Positions 27,710 to 37,485 of a stretch of 64,000 nt of DNA are shown here, piece by piece. The stretch comes from Nitrosospira sp. Nsp2 (GTDB lineage: Bacteria > Pseudomonadota > Gammaproteobacteria > Burkholderiales > Nitrosomonadaceae): NCBI RefSeq assembly GCF_003050965.1, contig NZ_QAOU01000001.1, forward strand, positions 1 through 64,000, in the 5' to 3' direction. The stretch's first letter is position 1, and each line of letters begins with the position of its first letter. The notes beneath the pieces are model-generated. The model ran no database searches. It was not told the origin of the DNA and saw nothing but the letters and a program-made list of their open reading frames with translations. The translations under genes and the position numbers were made by a program.

Positions 27710-29575
27710 ATGAAGCGCTACACCATTGAACAATTCATGGCGACGACTTCCATGCTGGGGGCCTCGTTCAGCGCCGACGAGAAGCGTATTCTTTTCAGCA
27801 GCAATGCGACGGGCATTTTCAATGCCTATACACTGCTGGTAGATGGAAGCGCGCAGCAGCCTCTGACCCACTCTGCAGTTGATAGCCTTTTTTCGGTCAG
27901 CTTCTTTCCGCATGACGATCGAGTTCTTTTTACCAAGGATCGGGGTGGCAATGAAAACTTTCACCTTTTCGTGCTTGATCTGGACGGCACGGAGAGGGAC
28001 TTGAGTCCGGGAGATGGGCTCAAGGCCCAATTCATGGGCTGGCGCCCGGATGGAAGCGCTTTTTACGTTTCAAGCAATGAGCGCGATCAACGATTTTTCG
28101 ATTTGTACCGTTATGACGCTGAGAGCTACACCCGTACTTTACTTTATAAGAATGAGCAAGGGCTTGATCTGGGGCCCATCAGCCGGGACGAACGGTGGCT
28201 GGGGCTAAACAGGGCAAACACAACGTCGGACAGCGACATTTATCTATACGATATTTTAAAACAGGAGATCAAGCACCTGACCCCGCATGAGGGTGCGATT
28301 GCTTTTCGGGCGGAGACATTCGACCCTGCATCGCAAAAACTGTTTTTCCTGACCAACGAGGGAACCGAATTCAAGCAATTGTGCACCTATGACTTGTTCA
28401 CCGGGGCGATGGCCGAACATGAATGCGCAGATTGGGACGTACTCAATACCTATTTCTCCTCGAATGGGAAGTTCCGCATAACCGGGGTCAATCAAGACGG
28501 AAGCGTCGTGATCCGGGTGGTGCAAATTGAGGACAAAGAGGAAGGGGTGCGAGAAACGCCGGTGCCGCTACCAGCGTTACCCGAGGGCGAAATACGGGGT
28601 GTCGTCTTTTCCCGGACTGGAGCCCGGATGGCTTTTTATGTGAATGGGGACCGTTCTCCCGATAACCTGTTTGTTCACGATTTCAACACCGGCTTCTACA
28701 AGCAGCTCACCCAGAGCATGAATAAGGAAATCGATCCCGCGGATCTGGTGGAGGCGAAAGTGGTGCGCTTCCGGTCGTTCGACGGGTTGGTGGTACCCTC
28801 CATCTATCACAAGCCCCAGGAGGCCTCGGCAAGCAACAAGGTGCCGGCGATTATTTATGTGCATGGCGGACCTGGCGGTCAAACCATGCGTGGATATAAC
28901 GCCCAGATTCAATACCTGGCGAATCATGGCTATGCCGTATTGGGCATTAATAACCGCGGCAGTTCCGGCTATGGGAAAACTTTCTTTACAGCGGCTAACC
29001 GTAAACATGGGCGCGAGCCGTTGTGGGATTGCATAGAGGCCAAGACCTATCTCGCCAGCCTCGGTTACATCGATCACGAGCGCATCGGCATTATGGGCGC
29101 GAGCTACGGCGGGTATATGACGCTGTCAGCTCTGGCTTTTCGGCCCGAAGCGTTCAAGGTGGGTGTGGATATTTTCGGTGTCAGCAACTGGCTTCGAACG
29201 CTCGAAAGCATACCGCCCTACTGGGAATCGGTTCGCAAAGCGATTTACGATGAGATCGGGGATCCGGTCAACGATATCGATATCCTGGTTGCCACATCGC
29301 CGCTTTTTCATGCAAAGGAGATACGAAAGCCGTTGATGGTCATCCAGGGCGCCAACGACCCGCGGGTAGTCAAGGCCGAAAGCGATGAGATTGTCGAAGC
29401 CGTCCGGAAACATAATGTGCCAGTGGAATATATCGTCTTTCCCGATGAAGGCCACAGCTTCACCAAGAAAAAGAATCAGATCGAAGCCAATCGCCGAATA
29501 CTTGAGTTTCTGGATAAGTATCTGAAAGGCGAAGAAATGAAGCTCGGAATGGGAGAAATAGGCAGAGTGCCCTGA
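27710..29575 (+). CDS. S9-family prolyl-oligopeptidase-like serine peptidase
   Basis: The 621-residue protein has an N-terminal WD40/TolB-like beta-propeller (residues 1-350) made of repeats such as ASFSADEKRILFSSN and a C-terminal alpha/beta-hydrolase peptidase domain. The catalytic domain shows IYVHGGPGGQ, the nucleophile GASYGG, the Asp region VIQGANDPRV and the His region PDEGHSF, all normal for acylaminoacyl-peptidase/DPP-IV relatives. There is no signal peptide, so it should be cytoplasmic and cleave short peptides. The ATG at 27710 overlaps the preceding ATGAAATG sequence; another ATG 4 bases earlier is out of frame. It converges on the TonB-like gene with a 21-bp gap. Confidence 0.92.
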   Translation: MKRYTIEQFMATTSMLGASFSADEKRILFSSNATGIFNAYTLLVDGSAQQPLTHSAVDSLFSVSFFPHDDRVLFTKDRGGNENFHLFVLDLDGTERDLSPGDGLKAQFMGWRPDGSAFYVSSNERDQRFFDLYRYDAESYTRTLLYKNEQGLDLGPISRDERWLGLNRANTTSDSDIYLYDILKQEIKHLTPHEGAIAFRAETFDPASQKLFFLTNEGTEFKQLCTYDLFTGAMAEHECADWDVLNTYFSSNGKFRITGVNQDGSVVIRVVQIEDKEEGVRETPVPLPALPEGEIRGVVFSRTGARMAFYVNGDRSPDNLFVHDFNTGFYKQLTQSMNKEIDPADLVEAKVVRFRSFDGLVVPSIYHKPQEASASNKVPAIIYVHGGPGGQTMRGYNAQIQYLANHGYAVLGINNRGSSGYGKTFFTAANRKHGREPLWDCIEAKTYLASLGYIDHERIGIMGASYGGYMTLSALAFRPEAFKVGVDIFGVSNWLRTLESIPPYWESVRKAIYDEIGDPVNDIDILVATSPLFHAKEIRKPLMVIQGANDPRVVKAESDEIVEAVRKHNVPVEYIVFPDEGHSFTKKKNQIEANRRILEFLDKYLKGEEMKLGMGEIGRVP

Positions 29576-29596
29576 AGATGTTGAACGGCGATTTGC

Positions 29597-30418
29597 TTAT
29601 CTCGGCGGAGGAATGGAGGGATCATAGAAAAATTCCCGTATCAGAAAATCCTCCAAACCCTTGCTGTCTTCCGGGCGGGAGGAAAGGGTGACGACCCGGC
29701 CGAGACGGTAAGATTCCCAGTTAAAGTCGCCTTTATGGTATTCGCGGATCAGTTCGATCATCCTTCGCGCGACGGCGCGCTGAATGTCGACATCCGGTCC
29801 TGCGGTGACTTCAACCACTTCCCGCCTGGTATTGCTGCTATCCATTCTCCAGGCGCGAAATAAAAACTGGGCGCTGCGGGCTCCCATCCGCGTAATTTGA
29901 AAAATACCGCTTGCCCCCGGTTCACGCAGGTTGCGTTTGACATTAGCCATTCTGAGTTCTTCTTCAGACGGTTCGCGCTCCACATTTCTTGGTTCGGTAG
30001 GCTCATCTTCAAATATCCCCCCTGCGCGACGGCGCTCGCGCGCTTCGTTCATGTAAGCCGTCATATCCTTCGGCGCTTCCGGTTGTGCTCGCGCGGTTGT
30101 GGCCGGCGCTTCATCCTTGCGCGCGCCTTTTTTTTCCGGGAGGGGCTGCGCTGGTTTTGATTTTTGAGCACCCAGACGCGGCTGAGGCCTAGGGGGAGGC
30201 GGTGTTTTTGGGGCCTTCTGAGGGATAGTCACCGATTTTTGCTGCGGCTTTTCTTCAGGCAGTTCCACAAAGCTGGCTTCAATAGGCGCGGGGGGCGTCA
30301 TCTCCACCTTCGGCGATGTGAGTAAAAAACCGAATGCCCAGATGATGACCAGCCAAATAATGGCCGCCAGTGGCATGGGCCACCAGACTCGAATTTCCTT
30401 CGATCTGGAATTGAGCAT
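29597..30418 (-). CDS. TonB-like energy-transducing periplasmic protein
   Basis: The 273-residue protein has one N-terminal membrane helix (about 15-35, LAAIIWLVIIWAFGFLL), then a long proline/lysine-rich linker (EKPQQ, KTPPPPRPQPRL, KPAQPLPEKKGARK) that could span the periplasm, and a C-terminal globular region from about 150. That region lacks the classical TonB C-terminal motif, so the contact with receptors may be different. It is third in an operon exbB-exbD-tonB-like, beginning 10 bp after exbD. From context it would couple the proton motive force to outer-membrane transport or to another envelope task of the Tol/Ton type. Assignment as TonB is therefore moderate. Confidence 0.7.
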   Translation of the reverse strand: MLNSRSKEIRVWWPMPLAAIIWLVIIWAFGFLLTSPKVEMTPPAPIEASFVELPEEKPQQKSVTIPQKAPKTPPPPRPQPRLGAQKSKPAQPLPEKKGARKDEAPATTARAQPEAPKDMTAYMNEARERRRAGGIFEDEPTEPRNVEREPSEEELRMANVKRNLREPGASGIFQITRMGARSAQFLFRAWRMDSSNTRREVVEVTAGPDVDIQRAVARRMIELIREYHKGDFNWESYRLGRVVTLSSRPEDSKGLEDFLIREFFYDPSIPPPR

Positions 30419-30428
30419 GCTCAGGAAA

Positions 30429-30830
30429 TTATTTGTGTTTAACCGCGATCAAAAAGTGTTGCGCGCCGGCAGAGCGGGCACGCAACATGGCTTGAACCAC
30501 CACGCCCTGCGGCGCATCGTTATCAGCCGAGACGATCAGTTTATGTTCCGAATCCTGAAGTAGCGGTTTGAGCGTTTCAGCGAGCGTCTCGAGTGTAACC
30601 GGTGTGCGATTAATGAAGATCTGGCTGTCGCTTGTCAGCGTCAACGTCACAGGGGTTTTGGCCGACAGCTTTTCGGCTTGCCCCTGAGGCAGATTCACTT
30701 GCAGGGAATCTAGGTTCTGCATGGATAACGAAGACAGCATGAAGGTCGCAAGCAGAAAGAACATGACGTCGATCATGGGGATGATTTCTATTCGCCCCTT
30801 GCGAAATTCCCGGGATCTACGAAGCTTCAT
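30429..30830 (-). CDS. exbD: ExbD/TolR-family biopolymer transport protein
   Basis: The 133-residue protein has a short basic N-terminus (RRSREFRKGRIEI), one membrane helix with the essential proton-path Asp in IPMIDVMFFLLATFML, and a periplasmic domain ending in QHFLIAVKHK. It forms the stator of the Ton motor with ExbB in the inner membrane. Its start overlaps the end of exbB by 14 bp, which indicates translational coupling. TolR belongs to the same family; the TonB-like third gene favours ExbD, though this operon could serve another envelope process. Confidence 0.88.
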   Translation of the reverse strand: MKLRRSREFRKGRIEIIPMIDVMFFLLATFMLSSLSMQNLDSLQVNLPQGQAEKLSAKTPVTLTLTSDSQIFINRTPVTLETLAETLKPLLQDSEHKLIVSADNDAPQGVVVQAMLRARSAGAQHFLIAVKHK

Positions 30831-31461
30831 GGTTACCCTCCTGGTCCAGGCGAATGTGGTCGATCAGGCGTGTGCCGAGGCGCTCCATCTCATCCATGGT
30901 CTGGGATTGCAAACGGGAGAAATAGTTGAAGCCGAACAGCGCAATTAGCGCGATCACCAGGCCGACGACTGTTGCAATAAGTGCTTCTGCCACTCCCCCG
31001 GTCACGGCGGTGGGATTGACGATACCCTCACCCCCGATTATTTTGAAAGCCTGCATCATGCCGACAACCGTACCCACGAGGCCGAGCAAGGGTGCAGCGG
31101 TAACGATCGTCTCCAGGACCCACAGCCTGCTCGCAAGCGACTTCTCGATCAGCTGAGCCTCATCGGCCGCTCGCGATTCGGTCCACCAGGACGGGCGGTG
31201 CCTATTGCTGATCACCACCTCGAAGAAGCGCTTGTAATAGTGACGCTCGTCGAGTCCGGACAGTATTTTTTCGAGGTCGTGCCATGCGAAGCCATAGGTC
31301 TCCACCAGGTTCAGCAGGTCGTGCGAGAGGCGGGCATAACGCCAATAGACAAATGCCTTCTCGATCATAATCGCCAACGCAATCACTGCCAGCAAAGACA
31401 ACGGCAAAATGATAAAACCGCCGAGCTTCAAGGCGGTCCAGGTTGCTTGTAGTTCTTGCAT
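30817..31461 (-). CDS. exbB: ExbB/TolQ-family proton channel protein
   Basis: This 214-residue inner-membrane protein carries three helices: one near residues 15-35 (FIILPLSLLAVIALAIMIE) and two in the C-terminal half with the family motif AAPLLGLVGTVVGMMQAF and GGVAEALIATVVGLVIALIALFGFNYF. ExbB pentamers around ExbD use the proton gradient to energise TonB. It is first in the exbB-exbD-tonB-like operon. The 500-bp region upstream holds no obvious Fur site, so iron control is not evident here, unlike in the siderophore locus. Confidence 0.9.
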   Translation of the reverse strand: MQELQATWTALKLGGFIILPLSLLAVIALAIMIEKAFVYWRYARLSHDLLNLVETYGFAWHDLEKILSGLDERHYYKRFFEVVISNRHRPSWWTESRAADEAQLIEKSLASRLWVLETIVTAAPLLGLVGTVVGMMQAFKIIGGEGIVNPTAVTGGVAEALIATVVGLVIALIALFGFNYFSRLQSQTMDEMERLGTRLIDHIRLDQEGNHEAS

Positions 31462-31958
31462 GTTTATCTCCGAATGGGGCGGTATTAACCCCTTTGTTGT
31501 TTAAATCTCAGTAATAAGTCATCCCGGCAGCGGCTGTGCCGAAGCACAACGATCGTTCGGCAACGATGGTGTAGCTGAGCATTGCGGGCGCACTCTGCCG
31601 GAGCTACTTCAACCGTATCTCGGGGGAATTCATCCATCCTATCAAACCCCTGATCTCTTCCGCTGGGGTCTCAAAAGAATGTCCACGTAATGGACGACCG
31701 CAGGTCACTTTCCCTGTTTCAAGTGTGGAGGCGAGACACATGCCATCCTATTCTGTCGTCACCTGTAAAATCTTACAGCTATGCACATCGCTCATTTTAA
31801 GGTTTCATAGCTCCGTTATGCCGATAGCGAGCAATTGTTTTTCAACGGCAATGCAGAGCGCGGGCACGTTCCATGCCTGATCAATTTGAGACTCGGAATA
31901 ATAGCAGTGATACGCATGATAAATTTGGGGCGCGAAGGGTAAAGCCCTCCGTTTTGTT
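31462..31958. other. Divergent intergenic region between exbB and the histidine-kinase operon
   Basis: No gene is seen in about 500 bp. The segment 31539-31560 forms an inverted repeat (ccgaa / ttcgg) around the palindrome aacgatcgtt at 31548-31557, which could be a regulator site. Promoters for both directions must lie here but I cannot assign them. Confidence 0.35.
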
Positions 31959-33962
31959 ATGAATTCTCGAGTCGAAAACCATACCGGAGGCGCATCTGAC
32001 GCAAAAAAGGTAAAGGATGACGCCCAGCTTTTACAAAGCGGGGATACGGACGGCAGAGCTCACAGCATTCTTGAGCAGAGTTTGAATGAAATCTACCTTT
32101 TGGATGCCCAGACTCTGCGTTTTGAGTATGTAAATCGTGGTGCCCAGTGCAATCTTGGCTATGACATGGCCGCGCTGCGGATGATGACGCCGTTGGACCT
32201 CAAGCCCGAATTTGACGAAACATCATTCCGGGCGATGGTTAAACCGCTTCTGTGTGGTGAAAAGGAAGTCATTATTTTCGAAGCTTCGCACTTACGCGCA
32301 GACGGCACGCGTTATCCGGTCGAGGTTCACCTGCAGTTATCTACGCAACCGGGCCGCGCGGCATTTCTGGCAATCAGTCTGGATATCACCGCCCGCCGAC
32401 GCGCCGAGTTGGCGTTGCAGGAGCGTGAGGAATGGTTTCACACCATGGTCAACACCATTCCGCAACTGGCATGGATCGCGAATCCTGATGGGTCACGATC
32501 CTGGTACAACCAGCGTTGGTACGATTACACCGGGGCAACACCGGAGGAAATGGAAGGCTGGGGTTGGCAAAAACTGCATGACCCCGAACTGCTGCCCGAG
32601 GTAATGGAACGCTGGAATAACGCGATTGCGTCGGAGCAGGTATTCGACATGGAATTTCCACTGCGAGGGGCCGATGGACAATTCCGTATCTTTTTAACGC
32701 GGGCGGAGCCGTTGAGAAACAGTGAAGGCCGTATAGTCAATTGGCTTGGAACCAACACGGACGTGCACGACCAGAGGCTCGCGGAACAGGCTAAACGCGA
32801 GACCGAGAGGCAACTTCAGGTTGTGATGGAGAACATGAGCGAGGGTCTCGTCGTGTCCGATTTCTCTCGCAGGCTGCTGCACTGGAATCGGGCAGCGCTC
32901 AAAATGCACGACATAACCAACGCGGACGAAGCGCTACGCGATATTGACAGTTTTGCGAAGATGTACGAGCTGTCGACACTCGATGGCTCCGTTCTGCCTG
33001 GCAAGTTATGGCCATTGATAAGAATTCTTCGGGGCGAGCAGCTTCAAGATCTGGAACTGAGGCTTCGACGCATAGGTACGGGTTGGGTGCGCGTCGTAAG
33101 CTATTCCGGCGCCATTTCGCACTACGGCGACGGCAAGGGGTTGGCGTTTCTAACCATTAAAGATATTACCGAGCGTAAGCAGGCAGAAGAAGCGCTGCGA
33201 GATGCGAAGATAAATCTTGAGTATAAGGTAAATGAACGTACTGCCCAGCTTGTTGCGAAGAGCAAGGAGCTGGAGAATTTTTGTTATTCCGTCTCTCATG
33301 ATCTCCGGGCGCCGCTTCGAGGGATCGATGGGTACAGTCGCCTTTTGCTTGAAAGCTACCACGAACGTCTTGATGAGGAAGGGCGGAGTTTTTTAAAGAA
33401 TATTCGCGCCGCGACGAAACACATGACAGACTTGATAGAAGATCTGCTCGCATATTCGAAGCTCGAACGGCGTATGGCATCTTCCACCCCTGTCAGACTC
33501 TCCACGTTTGTATCCAATCTCTTGGGCCAGTTCCAGAATGTTGTCGGTGACGCCCGTTTGACGGTCAAAGTCGACGATTTTCGTGTCAATGCTGACCCGG
33601 ATGCGCTAGCGATCGCTTTGCGCAATCTGATCGATAACGCGCTCAAGTTCTCCAGACATGCCCCGCAACCAGTCATCGAAATTCTTGCTCAGGCCGGGGA
33701 TGGCAATTGCACGATCTCTGTACGTGATAATGGAATCGGATTCGATATGCGTTTTTACGACAAGATTTTCGAAATTTTCCAACGCCTTCATCGCGTGGAG
33801 GACTACCCGGGTACCGGAATTGGCCTGGCTATGGTCCAGAAGGCCATGGAACGGATGGGTGGGCGAGTATGGGCGGAAAGTCAGCTTGGTGCCGGCGCGG
33901 TTTTTTTCCTCCAGCTGCCTTTATCCAGCCGGTCCCAGGAAACAGTTTCCCCGACCGATTAA
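31959..33962 (+). CDS. Multi-PAS sensor histidine kinase (bacteriophytochrome-kinase-like output)
   Basis: The 667-residue cytoplasmic kinase has no membrane helix. Three PAS-type sensor segments are visible at about 25-150 (SLNEIYLLDAQTLRFEYVN), 155-275 (WFHTMVNTIPQLAWIANPDG) and 285-410, with PAC endings such as LAISLDITARRRAE and LTIKDITERKQAE. A coiled linker leads to the HisKA domain with the phospho-accepting His in SVSHDLRAPLRGIDGYS, then an HATPase with LRNLIDNALKFS, RDNGIGFDM and YPGTGIGLAMVQ. This kinase type is common with phytochrome-like systems, but no GAF/PHY chromophore domain is present. It is followed after 8 bp by its likely response regulator. The signal is unknown. Confidence 0.92.
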   Translation: MNSRVENHTGGASDAKKVKDDAQLLQSGDTDGRAHSILEQSLNEIYLLDAQTLRFEYVNRGAQCNLGYDMAALRMMTPLDLKPEFDETSFRAMVKPLLCGEKEVIIFEASHLRADGTRYPVEVHLQLSTQPGRAAFLAISLDITARRRAELALQEREEWFHTMVNTIPQLAWIANPDGSRSWYNQRWYDYTGATPEEMEGWGWQKLHDPELLPEVMERWNNAIASEQVFDMEFPLRGADGQFRIFLTRAEPLRNSEGRIVNWLGTNTDVHDQRLAEQAKRETERQLQVVMENMSEGLVVSDFSRRLLHWNRAALKMHDITNADEALRDIDSFAKMYELSTLDGSVLPGKLWPLIRILRGEQLQDLELRLRRIGTGWVRVVSYSGAISHYGDGKGLAFLTIKDITERKQAEEALRDAKINLEYKVNERTAQLVAKSKELENFCYSVSHDLRAPLRGIDGYSRLLLESYHERLDEEGRSFLKNIRAATKHMTDLIEDLLAYSKLERRMASSTPVRLSTFVSNLLGQFQNVVGDARLTVKVDDFRVNADPDALAIALRNLIDNALKFSRHAPQPVIEILAQAGDGNCTISVRDNGIGFDMRFYDKIFEIFQRLHRVEDYPGTGIGLAMVQKAMERMGGRVWAESQLGAGAVFFLQLPLSSRSQETVSPTD

Positions 33963-33970
33963 AGTCTAGT

Positions 33971-34405
33971 GTGAGTCATACCGTGCCAATTCTACTCATC
34001 GAAGACAATCCGATGGATGTGGACCTTACCCGACGTGCCTTTATCCGCCACAACCTGGCCAATCCGCTTAAGGTGGCGCGCGACGGGCAGGAAGCGCTCG
34101 ATCTCATCGACACATGGCGGGTGGGAGACATCGTGCCGTCGGTCATTCTCCTTGATCTGAAGCTACCCAAAATCAGTGGGCTGGATGTCTTGCGTGTTAT
34201 TCGGGAGCATCCGGTTTTCGGCACTGTTCCCGTCGTAGTGCTGACTTCTTCCGCAGAAGACGGCGATATCAACGAAGCGTATTCGCTTGGGGCCAACTCG
34301 TATATCGTGAAACCGGTCGATTTCGATAAGTTTATAGAAGTAGCCAGGCAAATCGAGTTGTACTGGACTGTCCTCAACATGCACAGCTTTCCGAAGCACG
34401 CATGA
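33971..34405 (+). CDS. Rcp1-like single-domain response regulator
   Basis: This 144-residue protein is a lone receiver domain of the Rcp1 type, the usual partner of phytochrome-like kinases. It shows the acidic pocket IEDNPMDVDLTRRAF, the phosphorylated Asp in LLDLKLPKISGLDV, the switch Thr/Ser in VVVLTSS and the Lys in YIVKPVDFDKF. The start is taken as GTG 33971, right before the domain; the frame is open earlier but overlaps the kinase gene. Its TGA overlaps the ATG of the next gene (ATGA), so the two are translationally coupled. With no output domain it probably works as a phosphate shuttle or by protein contact. Confidence 0.88.
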   Translation: MSHTVPILLIEDNPMDVDLTRRAFIRHNLANPLKVARDGQEALDLIDTWRVGDIVPSVILLDLKLPKISGLDVLRVIREHPVFGTVPVVVLTSSAEDGDINEAYSLGANSYIVKPVDFDKFIEVARQIELYWTVLNMHSFPKHA

Positions 34406-37400
34406 AGGTTCTCTATCTGGAGGACAATGCACTGGACGCCGATCTGGTGCGGATCGAGCTCGGGAAACGCGCACCTGAAATTCAGCTTGATATCGTAAGC
34501 ACTCTGACCGAAGCACTGGCGAGACTGGAGCTGTTTTATACGGTTTACGGGAGCAGTCAGAAAAGGACGCCGGCGTCGGCACCCGTTCCCGACGCCGATG
34601 CAGAAGTTGATCGTTATGAGTTGGTTCTTACCGACCTCAATCTTCCCGATGGAAGCGGTAAAACGTTGCTTGCTCAGGTTCGCTCCTGGCGTCTGCCCCT
34701 CCCCGTAGTTGTTCTAACCGGCTCGGGCAGCGAGGAATTGTTACTGGCTTTACTCCGAGCGGGTGCTGATGATTACGTCATCAAGCGAGGCGGTTACCTT
34801 GAGACTCTTCCTCTCGTACTGCTGGCAGCGCTTGAAAAATTCCACACCGAAACGTTTTGGCGGGCGGCCGCGCTCAAGGTCGTGTTCGTTGACCCGAATA
34901 CCCATGATACCGACCTGACGAAACGGGAGCTGGTTGCCTTGGCGCCGCATCTGAATATTGAATCCCTTCAGACAGCTGAACAGGTCTTCCACCGATTTGC
35001 CGGTAGCGGCTCACGTACCGATATTGATGTTCTTCTACTTGATTATCGCTTGCCCGGCGCTTCTGCCACCGACATTTTAAAGGAGCTCTGCCAGGTGCGC
35101 GGGCTCGATGTGCCTATTGTTCTGGTTATCGGACAAGGGGACGAAGAAATTGCGCGGCAATCGCTCAAGCTGGGAGCCGCCGATTACGTGGTTAAAAGCC
35201 CTGGCTATATTCAGCGGTTACCGACGGTCATAGAAAACGTGTGGCTGCGAGCGGAATCGACTCGCAGAGAACGTGTTTTGCTCGAGGAGAGAGCGCGTCT
35301 TTCTCTTGCCACCGAGGCTGCGGCAATAGGAATTTGGGAATGGAATATTGCAACCAACGAAATTATCTGGGACGACCGGATGTATGACATCCACGGTGTT
35401 CCCCGCGGGACCGCGATCACGTATGAAATCTGGAGTTCGTATGTTCATCCCGACGACCTTACCGCGAAGGAAGCCCAGCTGAACAAGATCAGGGAGGAGA
35501 ACGGAAGCAGGCAGTTTGATTTCCGCATACTGCAACGGCACGAACAGGTGCGGCATGTTCATATCGCCAAGACGGTGAAATTCGGAAAAAAAAATGAGCT
35601 GATTATTGTAGGTACCGCCATCGATATAACCGAGCGCAAGCAGACGGAGCTTGCCATTCAGCAACATGCGATGCAGCAGGAGCTTATCGCGGATTTCGGA
35701 CAGAAGGCGCTCGCTAGCGCGAATCTTGACGAGTTGTGGCATGAGGCGGCTGTAATCGCATCGGAAGGACTTAACGTTGGTTTCTCCAAGGCTCTCCTGC
35801 TTGCTCCGGATATGCGCTCGTTCAACCTTAAGGCGGGTTTTGGGTGGCAGGAGGGTTGGGTTGGCCGTTGCATCTCTTATACATATGAAAACAGCCAGAA
35901 CCGGTTTATTCTTGCCAGCCATCAAGCCGTAGTGGTGGACGATTTTTGCACTGAAACGCGTTTCAAGCCCTCGAAAATTCTGAAAAGCCACCATATACGC
36001 AGCGCTGCGGGTGTGGTGATCTCAGGTGCTGGCGGGGGGCCCTACGGTGTGCTTGGAGCCTATGCCCGTGATGCACATTATTTCAGTGCCAGCAGTACCA
36101 ATTTTCTGCAGAGTCTGGCAAATATTCTTGCGACTGCAATAGATCGCAAGAGAACCGAAGAACACCTCACCTATTTGGCTCAGTTCGATCCCTTGACAGA
36201 ATTACCCAACCGCAATCTGTTCCTCGATCGACTAAAGAAGGCCATGGAGCATGCACAGCGTAACCAGGAGCGGCTCGCTGTTGTGTTCGCTGATCTTGAC
36301 CGGTTCAAAATCGTCAACGACACGATGGGCCATAGCACAGGCGACAGGTTGCTCGTTCAAGTCGCGCGACGCTTGCAACAATGCGTGCGTTCCTGCGATA
36401 CGGTAGCGCGTCTGAGCGGCGACGAGTTCGGGTTTATCCTATGTAACCTCACCCATGCCGATGATGCAACCGTGGTTGCAGAAAAGGTGATTGGCGCGCT
36501 CTCGCTATCGTTTGAGCTGGAAGGACAGGAAGTTTACATTTCCGCAAGTCTTGGCATCAGCATTTTCCCTGGCGACGGAGATGACGCGGACAGTCTGCTC
36601 AGGAGCGCGGATACCGCGATGTTTCAGGCGAAAGAGCAAGGTCCCGCGATCTATCAGTTTTACCTGCCCCAGATGAATGAGCGCGCAGTGGCCCGGCTAA
36701 AGATGGAAACGCAATTGCGCGGGGCGCTGGCAAGGCATGAATTCGTGCTCCATTATCAGCCGAAGGCGAGCCTGGTCAATGGCGGGATAACAGGTTTCGA
36801 GGCTCTGTTGCGCTGGCAGCATCCAACGCATGGGCTCGTGCCGCCTTTTCAATTCATTTCTGTGCTTGAGGATACCGGCCTCATTGTGCCAGTGGGAGAA
36901 TGGGTCGTCCAAACAGTATGTGAGCAGATCAGAAAATGGGAGGATCAGGGCCTGCTTCTGCACCCGATTTCGGTAAATCTCTCGGCACGACAGTTTCAGC
37001 AGCAAGACCTTGACGATGTTATTGGAAATACGCTCAAAACGACGGGAATCGATCCACGGTTGCTCGAATTCGAGTTGACGGAATCAGTGTTGATGGAAGA
37101 GGCGGAAGTCGCTGCGAATGCACTGCGGAATCTGAAAGCTTTTGGCGTGCAGATATCAATGGATGATTTCGGAACCGGCTATTCAAGCCTGGCCTACCTG
37201 AAACGATTTCCACTCGACGTACTCAAGATCGACCGCGCGTTTATCCGCGATGTCACCACGGATCCGGACGATGCAACCATCGCAGTGGCAATGATCAACC
37301 TCGCGCACAGTTTGGGGTTGAAGGTAATCGCCGAGGGAGTCGAAACGAGACCGCAACTGGACTTTCTAATTAACCACGGCTGTGACGAGATGCAGGGTTA

Positions 37401-37485
37401 CTATTTTTCGCGGCCCCTTCGGCTTGAGGCTGCAGCCACAGCCCTTATTGAACGCCATAGGCTGCCATTGAGCATCAGAAATTGA
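34402..37485 (+). CDS. REC-REC-PAS-GAF-GGDEF-EAL cyclic-di-GMP signalling protein
   Basis: This 1027-residue cytoplasmic protein starts with two receiver domains (about 1-150 with LEDN and the Asp in VLTDLNLPDGSG; 155-290 with the Asp in LLLDYRLPGAS). A PAS domain (300-410, IGIWEWNIATNEIIWDDRMY), a GAF domain (430-585), a diguanylate cyclase domain (590-755) and an EAL phosphodiesterase domain (765-1020) follow. The cyclase active site reads SGDEF in place of GGDEF, a substitution often still active. The EAL domain has FEALLRW, ESVLMEE, DDFGTGYSSLAYL and KIDRAFI, so it should hydrolyse c-di-GMP. The first receiver carries a long insert. It overlaps the regulator gene by 4 bp and is the output of this operon, probably switching motility or biofilm state. 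Confidence 0.94.
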   Translation: MKVLYLEDNALDADLVRIELGKRAPEIQLDIVSTLTEALARLELFYTVYGSSQKRTPASAPVPDADAEVDRYELVLTDLNLPDGSGKTLLAQVRSWRLPLPVVVLTGSGSEELLLALLRAGADDYVIKRGGYLETLPLVLLAALEKFHTETFWRAAALKVVFVDPNTHDTDLTKRELVALAPHLNIESLQTAEQVFHRFAGSGSRTDIDVLLLDYRLPGASATDILKELCQVRGLDVPIVLVIGQGDEEIARQSLKLGAADYVVKSPGYIQRLPTVIENVWLRAESTRRERVLLEERARLSLATEAAAIGIWEWNIATNEIIWDDRMYDIHGVPRGTAITYEIWSSYVHPDDLTAKEAQLNKIREENGSRQFDFRILQRHEQVRHVHIAKTVKFGKKNELIIVGTAIDITERKQTELAIQQHAMQQELIADFGQKALASANLDELWHEAAVIASEGLNVGFSKALLLAPDMRSFNLKAGFGWQEGWVGRCISYTYENSQNRFILASHQAVVVDDFCTETRFKPSKILKSHHIRSAAGVVISGAGGGPYGVLGAYARDAHYFSASSTNFLQSLANILATAIDRKRTEEHLTYLAQFDPLTELPNRNLFLDRLKKAMEHAQRNQERLAVVFADLDRFKIVNDTMGHSTGDRLLVQVARRLQQCVRSCDTVARLSGDEFGFILCNLTHADDATVVAEKVIGALSLSFELEGQEVYISASLGISIFPGDGDDADSLLRSADTAMFQAKEQGPAIYQFYLPQMNERAVARLKMETQLRGALARHEFVLHYQPKASLVNGGITGFEALLRWQHPTHGLVPPFQFISVLEDTGLIVPVGEWVVQTVCEQIRKWEDQGLLLHPISVNLSARQFQQQDLDDVIGNTLKTTGIDPRLLEFELTESVLMEEAEVAANALRNLKAFGVQISMDDFGTGYSSLAYLKRFPLDVLKIDRAFIRDVTTDPDDATIAVAMINLAHSLGLKVIAEGVETRPQLDFLINHGCDEMQGYYFSRPLRLEAAATALIERHRLPLSIRN

